Source: Branchipolynoe longqiensis
Lineage: Eukaryota > Annelida > Polychaeta > Phyllodocida > Polynoidae
Length of the DNA stretch: 64,000 nt
Direction of reading: 5' to 3'
NCBI GenBank assembly: GCA_030323885.1
Contig: CM059198.1
Location: 75,849,045 to 75,913,044, forward strand
Part shown: positions 1 to 11,200 of the stretch, one piece after another
Numbering within the stretch: position 1 is the stretch's first letter
How the letters are laid out: the number at the start of each line of letters is the position of its first letter
Position numbers and translations under genes: made by a program
The notes under the pieces: generated by a model
The model's database searches: none
Seen by the model: only the letters and a program-made list of their open reading frames with translations
What the model was told of the DNA's origin: nothing

Positions 1-122
1 TCAGAGGTTTGGCATGCCTGCCAAAACCAATTTTACATGTTCACACTTTAAATAAAGAAACCAATCCAATATAGTTTTCTCAGAAAAATTACAAACTCAG
101 AACCATCGGACTATGCAAATTT
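1..122 (-). mobile_element. Partial TTAA-flanked MITE
   Basis: This is the end of a non-autonomous element cut by the window edge. It ends in ACCATCGGACTATGCA next to TTAA, the same terminus seen in complete copies at 5072-5419, 17.9-18.6 kb and 33.75-34.42 kb. The TTAA target suggests the piggyBac or Kolobok superfamily. That assignment is an inference; no transposase is present. Confidence 0.6.
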
Positions 123-431
123 TAAATATACCTATCGAAACCACAAGCGCAACGAAGGGAGCCCTAGACAGCAGACAACAAATTACTGTTGTTTAGGTTT
201 GCACTGAAGATTGTTAAAACCTTGGGTGTGCGGCTCTGCTTTGTACTCAGATCAAGTCTCAACACTACTTAATCACTATATCCAAGTTAAAGAAAGCAGC
301 ATTGATACCCACTACTCAACGTCCACTTCTAGGTTTCAGGGCAGCCAAGTTATTTATTATACTTGTGTTATATATAATATATATATACACACAAATATAT
401 ATATATATAAAACACAAGTTTTTATCTAGCA
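123..431. other. AT-rich gene-free stretch
   Basis: I see no gene here. The stretch holds short (TA)n tracts near 370-410. The short open frames it contains begin with non-ATG codons and resemble nothing I recognise. Confidence 0.5.
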
Positions 432-505
432 GTGATGCAAGCTGGGACATTCTAATATAAATATGTATGTGTGTGTATATATATTAGGATGCTCCGGCTT
501 GCATA
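432..505. repeat. Hairpin repeat, copy 1
   Basis: Two arms, GATGCAAGCTGGGACATT at the left and its near reverse complement ending GGCTTGCATATA at the right, enclose a TG/TA-rich loop. The same arrangement recurs at 1000-1075, with single arms at 700-728 and 1099-1124. The RNA or single strand would form a stem of about 25 bp. It could be a tiny foldback element or a decayed microsatellite-bearing MITE. Confidence 0.6.
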
Positions 506-999
506 TATATATATATATGTGATGTATATAACTTATGCGAGTATAAAGGCGCGTAAGGGAATATTCCTTATTGGCCACCCTGATGTTGTGTACCACTTTA
601 TGGGTGACGCCCCCCCCCTCTTCACAGTAGGACAGGTGGCGCCACCCCCCCCCCTGCTACCAGTGCTGCGAATACTGTCACTCACGCACTGGAATATATA
701 TATATATTAGGCTGCTCCGGCTTGCATATATATATAGAATATAATTTATTAGATATATATAAAGAGGCGGAGTTTTCCCTTGCTTGTATTTAATTATTTA
801 TTATATTTATCTTATTTATTTCTTCACTTTATATTAACTGCGGGCCACTCTTTTGCCCCGCCACTGCCATACCACTGCCGCCTGGCTCATTCGCACTTGA
901 ACTGCACCCGCACTAGCACTATTTTAGCTTATTCACTACCCATGTGTCTCTCTCTCTATCCTTTACCGTATCGCAATTTTATATATAATATATAGCAGT
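506..999. other. Gene-free stretch with C-runs and AT repeats
   Basis: The stretch includes two runs of 8-9 C near 610 and 645, a single right arm of the hairpin repeat at 700-728 and a pyrimidine-rich segment at 900-970. I see no convincing coding sequence. Confidence 0.5.
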
Positions 1000-1075
1000 G
1001 ATGCAAGCTGGGACATCCTAATATAAATATATGTGTGTATGTGTGTATATATATTAGGATGCCCCAGCTTGCATA
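1000..1075. repeat. Hairpin repeat, copy 2
   Basis: This is the best-preserved copy. The left arm ATGCAAGCTGGGACATCC pairs with the right arm GGATGCCCCAGCTTGCAT with one mismatch around a TG/TA loop. A lone left arm follows at 1099-1124. Confidence 0.65.
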
Positions 1076-1137
1076 TATATATATAATATATATAGTCGTG
1101 ATGCAAGCTGGGACATACTAATATAAACATGTATATA

Positions 1138-1206
1138 TGACCTTTTATGTTGCAAGGACTGATATGACCTTATATGTTGCAGGGACGTAAAACTCCAACA
1201 ACCAAC
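1138..1206 (+). mobile_element. SINE-A 3' tail fragments
   Basis: The segment contains two tail motifs of the commonest SINE of this window (TGATATGACCTTAGATGTTGC-like, followed by GTAAAACTCCAACAACCAACC). Full copies, with a tRNA-like head, are at 12511-12793 and 22251-22583. Confidence 0.55.
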
Positions 1207-2030
1207 CACAGCAGCTTGTAGACGCGACAACCAATGGCTTCACACTCAGATACACAACTTTACAATAAAATATATATACACACACACACAAATATTAACC
1301 TAGAAGTAGACCAAAACAGAAAAGGCCTACACAAAAGGGCCCATTAGAGCGGCACGGTAAGGACATGTGTTGAATCTGATGCCCGACGGTGTTAAACTAC
1401 AAGCAAACAGTCCTTATCTGTACGATATGTAACACACAGCCCGTTGTCAAATACTTATAATAATTATAAAAAGACATACCCCACACAGCACCCAGAGTAG
1501 GCGGTCAGTCAGACCGCATCGACACCACCTGGAACCAACGCATACGACAGGTCCTCCAGCAACATTTGTTTTTGTGTGGGTCTATATTTTTGGGAGTGGG
1601 GGGTTGTGTTGTGCTGGACATTCCAATTGCCTTTCGATAAATTACTATAACTGGTCAGTTTTTGAGCAGTTCAGACGGAAGGGTTGTTTAGAGGGTGAGG
1701 ATGGAAATGGTATTTACAGAAGATAGGACAGATTCAGGCTACAGTTACAACACTCTTATATACACGCGCAGTTTACAGGGAATGTCACCAGAGATGGCTT
1801 CAGAATGAGTAACTGTAGTTTGTACTAACATGGAATAGGCCTAATTCTGCAGGAGGCAACATTGTTAACGACAAAGGACACTACGAAAACTAGCCATCTG
1901 AAAATAATATCTATATAGTATATGACTGTTTAAATAGTTGTACTCCACACCTCAGATGAAAGTGGTCTCTGACAAAAAAATAAGTTGGAATCAGACTGAG
2001 ACCTTGGCGCCATCTAGTGGGTTCTCTGGT
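1207..2030. other. Gene-free stretch
   Basis: I see no supported feature. A short (CA)n tract lies at 1278-1290 and the remainder looks like unique non-coding sequence. Confidence 0.4.
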
Positions 2031-2035
2031 GTTCT

Positions 2036-2335
2036 CTGAGGCAGAGTGGTTCCAGTGTCTGACTTTTTTCTAGGTCGGACTCCTAATCTGAAGGTCAGTG
2101 ATTCGATTCCCCGTGCCCCCACCTCTGCCAATTTGGACTTCCACCGCTGTGTATAACTTACAGCGTCATCAAAGGCCAGTTGCTCTCATACCATATCTAT
2201 GTGGTGTGGGAGGTTAAAAATCCCTTTCGTCAGTAAATGTGTAGGCTCGGGCTTTCAATTGACAAATGGTCTAATGGCGAAAACAAGTCTGTTCAGAATT
2301 ATCCATGATAGGCAGTATAAATCTTCAAGAAAATT
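2036..2335 (+). mobile_element. SINE-B, full copy
   Basis: This is a second tRNA-derived SINE. Its head carries a box-A-like GGCAGAGTGGTT and a box-B-like GTGATTCGATTCCCC. The body contains GGTGTGGGAGGTTAAAAATC and GGCTCGGGCTTTC, and the tail ends CATGATAGGCAGTATAAATC. Related copies lie at 11305-11575 (plus), 14690-14790 (minus), 48155-48470 (minus) and 61775-61965 (plus). Confidence 0.75.
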
Positions 2336-3540
2336 TAAAAAGTGGGTTCTGGCAGAACCAAGCCATGGTTATTGCACCGACAGCAATTTTTTTAAACGAA
2401 AATGGGTGTACCCCCTCCCCCACACACACACCAATAGGATTAGCACTATCAGGGAATAGCAGGAAGTCGAGGTTTCAACTGTCCTTATTGTTTTAACACC
2501 ATCTAAGGTCATACAAGAACAGGATTCAGACCAACTAATTACTGTCATTTATCCATGGCATTTTAAACACAAACGCACGAGGGAGGGGTGGAGGTCATCT
2601 TATAGAGTACAAATACAATATATATGCACCCATACTGCAGTCTATTCAAATGTTTACCTTCGTTCTAAACTGAGATGGAGATGATTTAAAAAAACAAGAA
2701 TAGTATTTTGTGCTTTCGAAAAAAATATTCACACGCAAAAGTGTGAGTATTGGAGGGAGCAGCGGTGGGGGTTAATCACTGTACAGGATTTCTTCGACAC
2801 AATATTTGAGTTTCCCTTTAACCAGTTAGACGCATGAATGCGTAACCACTTCAAAAATTGCATCGGAGAGAGCTTTTGCTATCATTTAACACAGGTCTGA
2901 CCATTTCGGAACTTGGTGTAAATGTCAAGGTAGGCACGTGAGTGTGACTGACAGAATAGATACCACTAGCCTTTCACTGTGAATATGGCCCTTGTTGGTG
3001 ACACGGCATCAAACCATCAGCAATAAATCAATCATAAACGTCTCAGTGCACGACATACACCACAAGGGATTTTGGTTTCACGGTGGACTATCCATACACA
3101 TGTGATCAATCACTGTTTCGCATTCTATTTTCATTTGTAATAAGCCAGATGCAGTGTCTTTAAGCATACATGAAGTAATCGAAGAAGGAATTCTTTGACA
3201 CATCCAACTGGTCCCTTCTTTGGATTTGAACACAGTAAACAAAACACCGCTCGTCGACGACACCGTCTGAAGACTGGAGGGGAAAAAACCACAAGATGTA
3301 ATTTTGGTTAGTGATTTTAAACCGACTGGCAAGTTTGAGTCTGTATGGCTTCCATGGAATTATCCAAATGTCCAATGCTATGTTTCTTTCCTTTCTTTTA
3401 AAACTGTTGTATCTCCATACTTGTTAAAATCTTGGTAATCGAAGCACTCAGTCTACTTGTTAGGGTCATTGAAATACCCTGAAAAAAATCAAGTCATTAA
3501 CCCCCACAAAAAGACTATATTGCCACCTTCCTGTTGAGAT
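2336..3540. other. Gene-free stretch
   Basis: Only scattered simple tracts are visible. On the minus strand a frame of about 84 codons is open at 3078-3332, but it has no ATG start, no clear splice sites and no family resemblance that I recognise, so I do not call it a gene. A degenerate SINE tail (GTGAATATGGCCCTTGTTGG) lies near 2980. Confidence 0.4.
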
Positions 3541-3615
3541 ACTTCCGGTGGAGAGTTACTTCCTGTGGAGATACTTCCGGTGGAGTTACTTCCTGTGGAG
3601 ATACTTCCGGTGGAG
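3540..3615. repeat. Short tandem repeat, ACTTCC(G/T)GTGGAGAT
   Basis: Four to five units of about 17-23 bp alternate between ACTTCCGGTGGAG and ACTTCCTGTGGAG. Confidence 0.7.
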
Positions 3616-3800
3616 GGCACCAACGGCTAGATCAGTAGGCCTACATTAAGAGCCTATATAGTTATAGGAATACTGTATTTGAAGCTAAGCACGCTGAAAA
3701 CATGTCATGATGACTGTAATGAAATGGTTACAGTTACACTGCCAATACCAAGCAAACTTGGAAAACGTTACCAATATTATTAGTCAGTTGCACTATCGAT

Positions 3801-3957
3801 CAGGGATGAGAACTGGTCAGATCGTACACGTGGGTCATTGCCCAAGTCATGAAGCCGCCGATTGGTGGGCAATTCTCAACCCTGTATATCGCGGGGATGA
3901 GAACAGGTGTCCTAAAAAAACGGGAAATTGGCGATCGGCGGGAAATTCTCATCCCTG
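3801..3957. mobile_element. Short CAGGGATGA-terminal element
   Basis: A 157-bp element begins CAGGGATGAGAA and ends TTCTCATCCCTG. The flanking hexamers are ATCGAT and GTCGAT, a near-perfect 6-bp target duplication. The termini match the longer family at 8875-9201, 40105-40481, 48841-49195 and 59719-60121. Confidence 0.65.
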
Positions 3958-4339
3958 GTCGATGGTAGCAGGGTTTGGTGTCAGTGACATCGATGTGCCA
4001 CCTGTGTAATAAACCACAGAGGTAGCTGCCTCGTTGGCAAGCAGTGACCGTGAACCGCTATACACATTCTCCAGTGAGAAGTAAGGTATACACAGTACAC
4101 TCCATCACATTCTTTTTCATAGTTTTTTTTCTCTGGAAATGCTCATTCTTGTTCAATGCGCTATATTCGACATCCGTTAATATTATATTAATGCTATAAA
4201 CTCTTCTCTATCAACATATATCTGGAGCAAATGTAATTTATTTGATTAAATATACAACTTTAAAAAATATGTTATTTCATATCAGATTTGCCACCCACAT
4301 ATCGACTTGTGGTTAAGTTAGTCCCACAGGAGTAAAATG

Positions 4340-4500
4340 GAGAGATCTATGTTGAATATCTACATATGTATGTCAATATATATGAATAATATATACATAC
4401 ATGTATATACATAAATATATATAAATGCATATATAATACATAAAAATATATATACATATAAATGCATAGATACATATATATAAATGTATATATACATAAT
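4340..4500. repeat. (TA/CATA)n microsatellite
   Basis: Low-complexity ATATACATACATGTATATAC-type sequence flanks the next element; a similar tract follows at 4741-4790. Confidence 0.7.
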
Positions 4501-4503
4501 AAT

Positions 4504-4740
4504 GAAGAGTTCAGGCACAAATCATCGCAAACGCCAATCCAAAAATTGACGTATAACTAAAAGATTTTACCTGAGGGTAATTTTAATTCTCACCAATTTC
4601 CTGTTGATTGTGAAGAAATGGTTATAGAGCAATGAACAAAAAAAATAGGAATGTACAAAATTAACCTTTTGAGGGTTTGACTCCAATGTCTAAGTTAATT
4701 TTTGAATTGGTGTTTACGGTGGTTTTCGCCTGAACTCGTC
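4504..4740. mobile_element. MITE with ~45-bp terminal inverted repeats
   Basis: The left end GAAGAGTTCAGGC and the right end GCCTGAACTCGTC are inverted repeats. Similarity continues inward through AAACGCCAATCCAAAAATT and its diverged reverse complement. There is no coding capacity. It sits between two AT microsatellite tracts, with AT on both flanks. Confidence 0.6.
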
Positions 4741-5028
4741 ATATATAAAAGCATATATACATACATATACACATATAAATATATATATACATAGTCACAT
4801 CTAACTACAGAGAAAAGGGCACTTGGTGATAAATAAGACCAATGTGCTCCGTCAGGACAACACCTAATCGCACTGACTATGATACTGTCGTCAATTAATA
4901 TAAAAATAGAAAAAAGAGGCTAACTGACATTAATTATGTCATAAATCAATTGTCGCCACCAAGCTGTCAGTCCCAGACCTCTGTGAATAGCTTCTCCTAA
5001 GCCGACTCACAGCCACATCTCCTGTACC

Positions 5029-5658
5029 CAGGGTTGCCAACATTCGAAAATGAAAAACCGGTAGATCTTAAAGTTGCATAGTCCAATGGTTTTGAATTTC
5101 TGTATTTTTTCTAAGATAAATATATTTGATCGATCACTAGTATCTACTTTACATTAGTTCAAAATTACTTTTATTTTAAATGGTAAACTTTTGAGATATT
5201 TTGAGTGCAAACATGGAAAATTAGTTTTGGCAAGCTTGCCAAAACTCTGACACCATAGACTTCTGCAGTAACAGGTTCGGTTAAATTGACTCAGTATTGC
5301 TTTCTATGCAGAAACAAATGCTTAATAAGTGCATCAGTATCTAAGTTAGATATGTCAAATCAAATCTAGATAATTGGTTGGGTTTTGAAAAATTTGATAT
5401 TTCATCGGACTATGCAGCTTTAAGGGATGTTATATTGGGGATCTGGAGTACTCGCACAGAAAAATGTTAAAATCGTAGATGCCCTGTGGTGCATTTTGGA
5501 CACAATAATCCATGAGGTTTATATAATATTACTATATTAATGGTATTGCAGGGTTGCCAACATTGGAAAATGAAAAACCGGTAGATCGGCGTATAGTGAT
5601 GGTGGGGACATACAATATCGTACACCATATGGCGAAATCGTAAGGGTTGGCAACCCTG
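5029..5658. mobile_element. CAGGGTTGCCAAC element with nested insertion
   Basis: A terminal-inverted-repeat element begins CAGGGTTGCCAACATT and ends GGTTGGCAACCCTG. It carries a TTAA-MITE (5072-5419) inserted near its left end and what seems to be a second, short copy of the same family at 5549-5658. A cleaner copy is at 17023-17265. Confidence 0.6.
5072..5419 (+). mobile_element. TTAA-flanked MITE, complete copy
   Basis: TTAA lies on both sides (5068-5071 and 5420-5423). The termini are AGTTGCATAGTCC and its reverse complement GGACTATGCAGCT. The roughly 350-bp body is shared with copies at 17.9-18.6 kb, 22.6-23.0 kb and 33.75-34.42 kb. Confidence 0.75.
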
Positions 5659-5744
5659 AGTACCTGATAACTGAAACAATCATTATGAGGCATGGCTCAG
5701 GAAAGTGGCACACATCCCCAGTGTTATCAACATGACAGATTGTA

Positions 5745-5912
5745 TTAATTATTGTAGTCGTCTGCGCTGACCTCTCAGGTAAGGAACCACATGGACAGGT
5801 GGGCGTGGGTAGGGTGATGACATCAGGGAGCATAGGTGGTTTAATGGTGAGCACACCAGTCCCGGAGTGCAAGAGGTGCTGGTTCCAATCCTGCTCTAGG
5901 GGCAATATTTCC
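5745..5912 (+). mobile_element. SINE-C copy
   Basis: This is a third tRNA-headed family. It has CTGACCTCTCAGG, AGGGAGCATAGGTGGTTTAA, a box-B-like GGTTCCAATCCTGC and the exit GGCAATATTTCC. Sister copies lie at 6455-6595 and 33250-33425. Confidence 0.6.
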
Positions 5913-6061
5913 AGGTCCGCACACATGTGAAGATATGGAATTCAAGGGCATTTCAACGCTGTTTTTGATAGGAATTCAAGACTATTTTCATTTGGATTTC
6001 AGGAAAAAAACAGTAATGGTGAATAGCGGTTTTGGACTAATTTAGATCATATAGTTTAATG

Positions 6062-6205
6062 AAATTCAAGGGTTTTTCAAGACTAATTACCCAAAATAGG
6101 TTAAATTCAAAGCTTTTCAAGACTAATTACCCAAAATAGGTTTAAATTCAAGGCTTTTCAAGACTAATTACCCAAAATAGGTTTAAATTCAAGGTTTTTC
6201 AAGGC
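6062..6205. repeat. ~44-bp tandem repeat
   Basis: About three and a half units contain TTCAAGACTAATTACCCAAA followed by ATAGGTTTAAATTCAAGG. I see no coding function. Confidence 0.7.
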
Positions 6206-6454
6206 CTTGAAATGGGGAAAATGAAGTTCAAGGCTTTCCAGGCCCTGTCGGACCCTGTATTTCCCATTTTCACCACCCCATGCCACTGGTGCCATGACCA
6301 GAATCCTGTAAAGCTATGCGCTGAATGGTTGGTGAACCGACACTGTGTGTTCACATGTATATATGTAAGTGCATTGCATGTATGTATATAATTGTAAGCA
6401 TTAAACGACTTATGGAGATAAACCATTTAAAAGACTTACAATTCCAAGGGGGAC

Positions 6455-6595
6455 GAGTCTAGTAGTCTGCACTGCACCTCTCAGGCAAGGAGCCACATAG
6501 ACAAGTGGTTCTGGATAGGATGATAACATCAGGGAGCATAGGTGGTGAAATGGTTAGCACACTGCCCCGCAATGCAAGAAATGTGGGTACCAGTA
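6455..6595 (+). mobile_element. SINE-C copy, 3' end replaced by minisatellite
   Basis: The head has CACCTCTCAGGCAAGGAGC and AGGTGGTGAAATGGTTAGCA. The expected exit after the box-B region is replaced by the ~82-bp tandem repeat that starts at about 6590. Confidence 0.6.
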
Positions 6596-7250
6596 CTACA
6601 GTAGTACCCATCTTTAAAGAACAACTCTGTATCCAGACCAATGTTGTCCTCACATAGCAGGTGTCCTGTCATTGGTACTACAGTAGTACCCGTGTTTAAA
6701 GAACAACTTTGCATCCAGACCAATGTTGTCCTCACAAAGCAGGTGTCCTGTCATCGGTACTACAGTAGTACCCGTGTTTAAAGAACAACTTTGCATCCAG
6801 ACCAATGTTGTCCTCACAAAGCAGGTGTCCTGTCATCGGTACTACAGTAGTACCTGTGTTTAAAGAACAACTTTGCATCCAGACCAATGTTGTCCTCACA
6901 AAGCAGGTGTCCTGTCATCGGTACTACAGTAGTACCACCGTCTTCACAGGCCAACTCTGCATCCAAACCAATGTTGTCCTCACATAGCACGTGTCCTGTC
7001 ATCGGTACTACAGTAGTACCCGTCTTTAAAGAAAACTCTGCATCCAGACGAATGTTGTCCTCACATAGCAGGTGTCCTGTCATTGGTACTACAGAAGTAC
7101 CCGTCTTTAAAGAACAACTCTGCATCCAGACCAATCTTGTCCTCACATAACAGGTGTCCTGTCATTGGTACTACAGTAGTACCCGTCTTCACAGGCCAAC
7201 TCTGCATCCAGACCAATGTTGTCCTCACATAGCAGGTGCCCTGTCATCAG
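6590..7250. repeat. ~82-bp minisatellite, eight units
   Basis: Eight units each carry GGTACTACAGTAGTACC (one has GAAGTACC), a 17-bp palindrome, followed by AAAGAACAACTTTGCATCC and AATGTTGTCCTCACA. The palindromes recur at about 6594, 6678, 6758, 6839, 6921, 7004, 7085 and 7168. Open frames on both strands here only reflect the repeat. Confidence 0.85.
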
Positions 7251-8070
7251 ACGTAGTCAAATGAGACAAATTGCAGTTCGGACATTGACTAAGGCCGAAA
7301 CATGTGGCATGGTTTCGCTGATCACAAGAGTCGCTAAAATTAGGGACGACTGAACACGAGGCTGAAAAGCATTTCAAGTTCACTTTCACTAGTCATGCTC
7401 CATATTCCAAGAACCGAATCACCCGCCACCACGAGCCTGCCCTAACAAGCATACACGCTGTCATGGAGGGTGGCGGGGGGGGGGGGGGGGGGGGGACCAT
7501 GTACATAACAATCTGTGCTGTATTAAGTACACACCTCAAACACACTTCCAGTTTCAAACAGAATGTGCTCCACCGCATGTCTCCGTGTAGCAAACACGCC
7601 AAATACATTGTAGGTTTCCGTATTCAATTTCAAGCCCTGGCAGGTATGAATTTAAATAAAAAATAAAAGCATAAAAGAAAATAAAAGTATTAAAATCAGA
7701 CTGTGGTAGATGTTTCGATATAAAAGGGAAGACGTGCCTACCCCAAGTTTACTATTTGGGCACGCCAGTGAAAATAATTGCGTACTTTCCAAAATAATTG
7801 GGTACTTCCCAAACTTGGTATGATTACGCGGTTGCTTTTTTTTGACGTACACAAATTTTAAATTTGCATTTTGGCATACTTTGGCTTAAAACTGTACAAA
7901 ATAGGCAAAGATCGCATGGGTAGGTAGGTCTGAAAAGGCTATCATCATCATCATCAGATTTTCATTTAATCGCTTTCCTTTTCTTTTTATAATGGCAGCG
8001 TCTTTCATCCAGATCCTGCTGACCAGCTGTGGTGACCGGCTGTGGTGACTGGCTGGATGCGCCTGGTTAG
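7251..8070. other. MFF 3' flank, G-run and gene-free sequence
   Basis: The stretch holds a run of about 20 G at 7476-7495. On the minus strand the region just below 8071 would be the MFF 3'UTR. The variant signal ATTAAA is at 7970-7965 on that strand, but no canonical AATAAA is near. The transcript end is not settled. Confidence 0.4.
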
Positions 8071-8208
8071 TTAGTTGTTCCTGATGAACCACTTGACGAC
8101 TTGTAGCACGAGGTAGCTGAGCACTCCGGTGTACAGGTAGAACTCACGCGAAGCGCGCTTCTCGTTCTCCTGCTGCAGGTTTATCACGTGGCGAGTCAGC
8201 TTTATAAC
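8071..8208 (-). CDS. MFF: MFF last coding exon (coiled coil and tail anchor)
   Basis: The acceptor CTTGCAG precedes a phase-0 exon of 138 nt, 45 codons plus TAA. It encodes a short heptad-type helix ([15 protein letters not shown]), then the hydrophobic [19 protein letters not shown] and a short polar tail, as expected of a C-tail-anchored membrane protein. Confidence 0.88.
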   Translation of the reverse strand, partial: VIKLTRHVINLQQENEKRASREFYLYTGVLSYLVLQVVKWFIRNN

Positions 8209-11200
8209 CTGCAAGGTCAAAGCCAAGGTCAAATACAAATGATCAAATAGATTGGTTGGTTGTTGGAGTTTTACATCCTGGAAACATCTAGTCATATATC
8301 AGGATGGGTACTGACTTGTGACAGTGCACAGTCATGGTGACGTTATAGTCCTACCTCACTAGGAGACGAGGCCATCAGCACCATGACCCGATAACGCACT
8401 CAGTCACATTATCCTGACACGAGCGAACCAGTCCTTGCCCTATCCCATTAATGCCAAGCGCCAGGCAAGGAAGTGACAAGTATCAATTTTATAAGTCATT
8501 GATTTGAATCGACTGGGAACCGATCTCCCGCAGGCGAGGCCCGCGCTCTACAGATTCGGCCACCACGCCCGGTACTGACAATTGGAAAGTGGTGGCATGT
8601 CAGCTAAAGAGAGTCAACAGGAGACACCAACCTGTCTCTGTATTATGGCGATGTCATCGTCATCGGAGTCGTTCAGAAGAAGCCCGCCACCTGGTGTCGA
8701 AAGGGCCTCCAGGTCCGGCCTGTGTACACATAAAACAATGACGTCATCCAACACATCCACCACAATTACATTGAGGAATCAGGAAAGCACAATTGTTTTT
8801 GGAGGGGGCAGTTAGGAAGATGGGGAAGTTAATAATAACTGGCACAGACACAGTTGTTACAGATACACATTACTCAGGGATGAAAGTGGTCTCCGGGAAA
8901 AAAAGCGGAAATGCTGATATTCTCCCATAGGTTTAGCATTGTCAGGGAATCGCGGAAAATTCCCGGAAGTCGGGTTTCATATATATTGGTATACACTGAT
9001 AATGCTGCGGCGTTTGAAGCACTTATGAGTAGTATACGCTGATGGTGCTGTGGCTTGGCACCACATATTAGTATACGCTGATGGTGCTGCAGCATAAAAC
9101 AACGTATTAGTAGTGCCTATACGTTGGTCGTGCTGCAGGATTGCAGTAGGAACAGGAAAAATCCCGGAAATCCGCGAAATCGCTGAGATCTTTCATCCCT
9201 GATTACTATAGTTACGGTACTCGTAGTGATGGGAGGAGGAGGAGGGGGGGGGGGGGGAGAGGAGGAGGAGGAGGCGGAGGAGGAGGGGGGGGAGGAGGAG
9301 GGGGAGGAGGAGGAGGAGGAGGAGGAGTGGGGGAGGAGGAGGAGGAGGGGAGGAGGGGAGGAGGAGTGGGAGGAGGAGGACGAGGAGGAATAGGAGGAGG
9401 AGGAGGGAGGAGGAGGAATAGGAGGAGGGGGGAGGGAGGAGGAGGGAAGAGGAGGAGGAGATGGGGGGGGGAGGAGGAGGAGGAGGGGAGAGTGGAGGAG
9501 AAGAGGAGGACTAGGAGGATAAAGGGGGAGGAGTGAGCAGCAACAAACGAGACAAAAAGGTTATTAATTAAAATAATGTTTTACATTTCCAGACATGATA
9601 CACATACATATACCACTACTACTGCTACTGCTACTACTACAACTATTAATAACAACAACATTAACAACAGATAACGGTGAGGGAGACCTATTTGTAGTGC
9701 CGCGTATACAACCTACCGAATTAGCTGTGTGTTAGTTACGACGCAGACTGCCAGCAAGTCTAAAAAATTTGAACAACAACCAGTTTTCTGATTGAAACGC
9801 GCCACGGTCTGCTTCATGTCAACAGATGCTTTATTTTGCACACAGAAACAGGCTGACGCTTATAATTGTAGATTCAGAACATACCGCTCCATGCGCCCAC
9901 CAGTTGACGGCAGCAGCCATTTTAAAGCCATTACTTATACACAGTGTAAATAATAGTATGATTGTGTGGCCAAGGTTGTACCTGGGTTGCTTTCCTTTGG
10001 GTGTAACTTCTACCTCGTGGTCGCCGTCACCAACAAACGACACGTTGTGGCTAAATTAGAAACATAACACGTTGAGGTGACAACACGCAACAAGACAAGC
10101 AGTCAGAACAGGGCGCAGCCCCAACGAGGACAGGCGCCATCCTAAGTTTTCAACAATTTCATGGTAGTACCAAGAGTACTACTTTTCCAGACTCCCCCCC
10201 CCCCCCCTCTCCACCCCCCCAACGCGTGCGACCAGCATCGCACACACAGAGTAGTCCACATCAACATTTTATTGTACAACTTGGGGTATTCATGTTATAT
10301 TGATATTTTAGTACAGCTGCACAGTCCGATGAAAGCATCAATTTTTCTTTTCTAAACCAAGACCAGTGTTTGTACCAAGGCAGAAATAAAAGTCCTACCT
10401 GTGTAAGGCACAGGCTTTTAAGGATTAATTCACCTGAACAGACTACATCACGGTTCCAACGGCGCTGTGCATTGTGGGATGCGTCAGAGCAAAACATACC
10501 CGCGAGAAGCACATGGCTAATGCTAATACACTCGGTGTAGCTATGAAATGTGCTAGTTTCAGCTCATCTCAGCTTTTGTTTGAAACATAGAATACCAACT
10601 AAAAGATATATATATATAATAGATTAAGATATTAATCTTTTATCCAGCATTACATTTACATCAATATAACCAGCACATCTTATGCCATGTGCATTTAGAG
10701 TTAGACAAATCTAGGCACTCAGACAAGAGTTAGAGCCATAGCCATAGCCAGTTTTATTTATTTTATTCATGTTTTTATTTATATCCTATGGTTAATGACA
10801 TATGTAGAACTAGAAAATGAGTAGGGTTAATCAGATATTGGTTATATAATTCTTTGAAACAAGTTTTTGTTAACACATTTGACATTTTAATATTTAGAAC
10901 AAGAATTACTTCTGACTAATCAAGGGTGATGTAAACATCAGCCTGTAAAGTGACTGAAATAGTATGTTTCTTAGCTCAAAATGCTTAATTATGGAGAGTT
11001 GTATCTTAAACATATTCATTATATTATATTTATTATCCATCCATGTTTGTGCCAAATTGTTATGTATTTCTATTTATTTTGAATAAAATGACAGTTTTGC
11101 CCTACGCGTATCGGCAAACTCAATGGCCTTAGGACTTTGCTTTGTTCCCGCCGCCGTTTTCAGCACATGCGCAGTCGGAACCGTGATGTAGTCTATAATG

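Noticed and set aside
3078..3375. Minus-strand coding exon
   Set aside because: Open for ~84 codons but with non-ATG start, no convincing splice sites and no recognisable family.
9327..9536. Gly/Arg/Glu-rich frame
   Set aside because: Pure (GGA)n microsatellite translation with no start context or homology.
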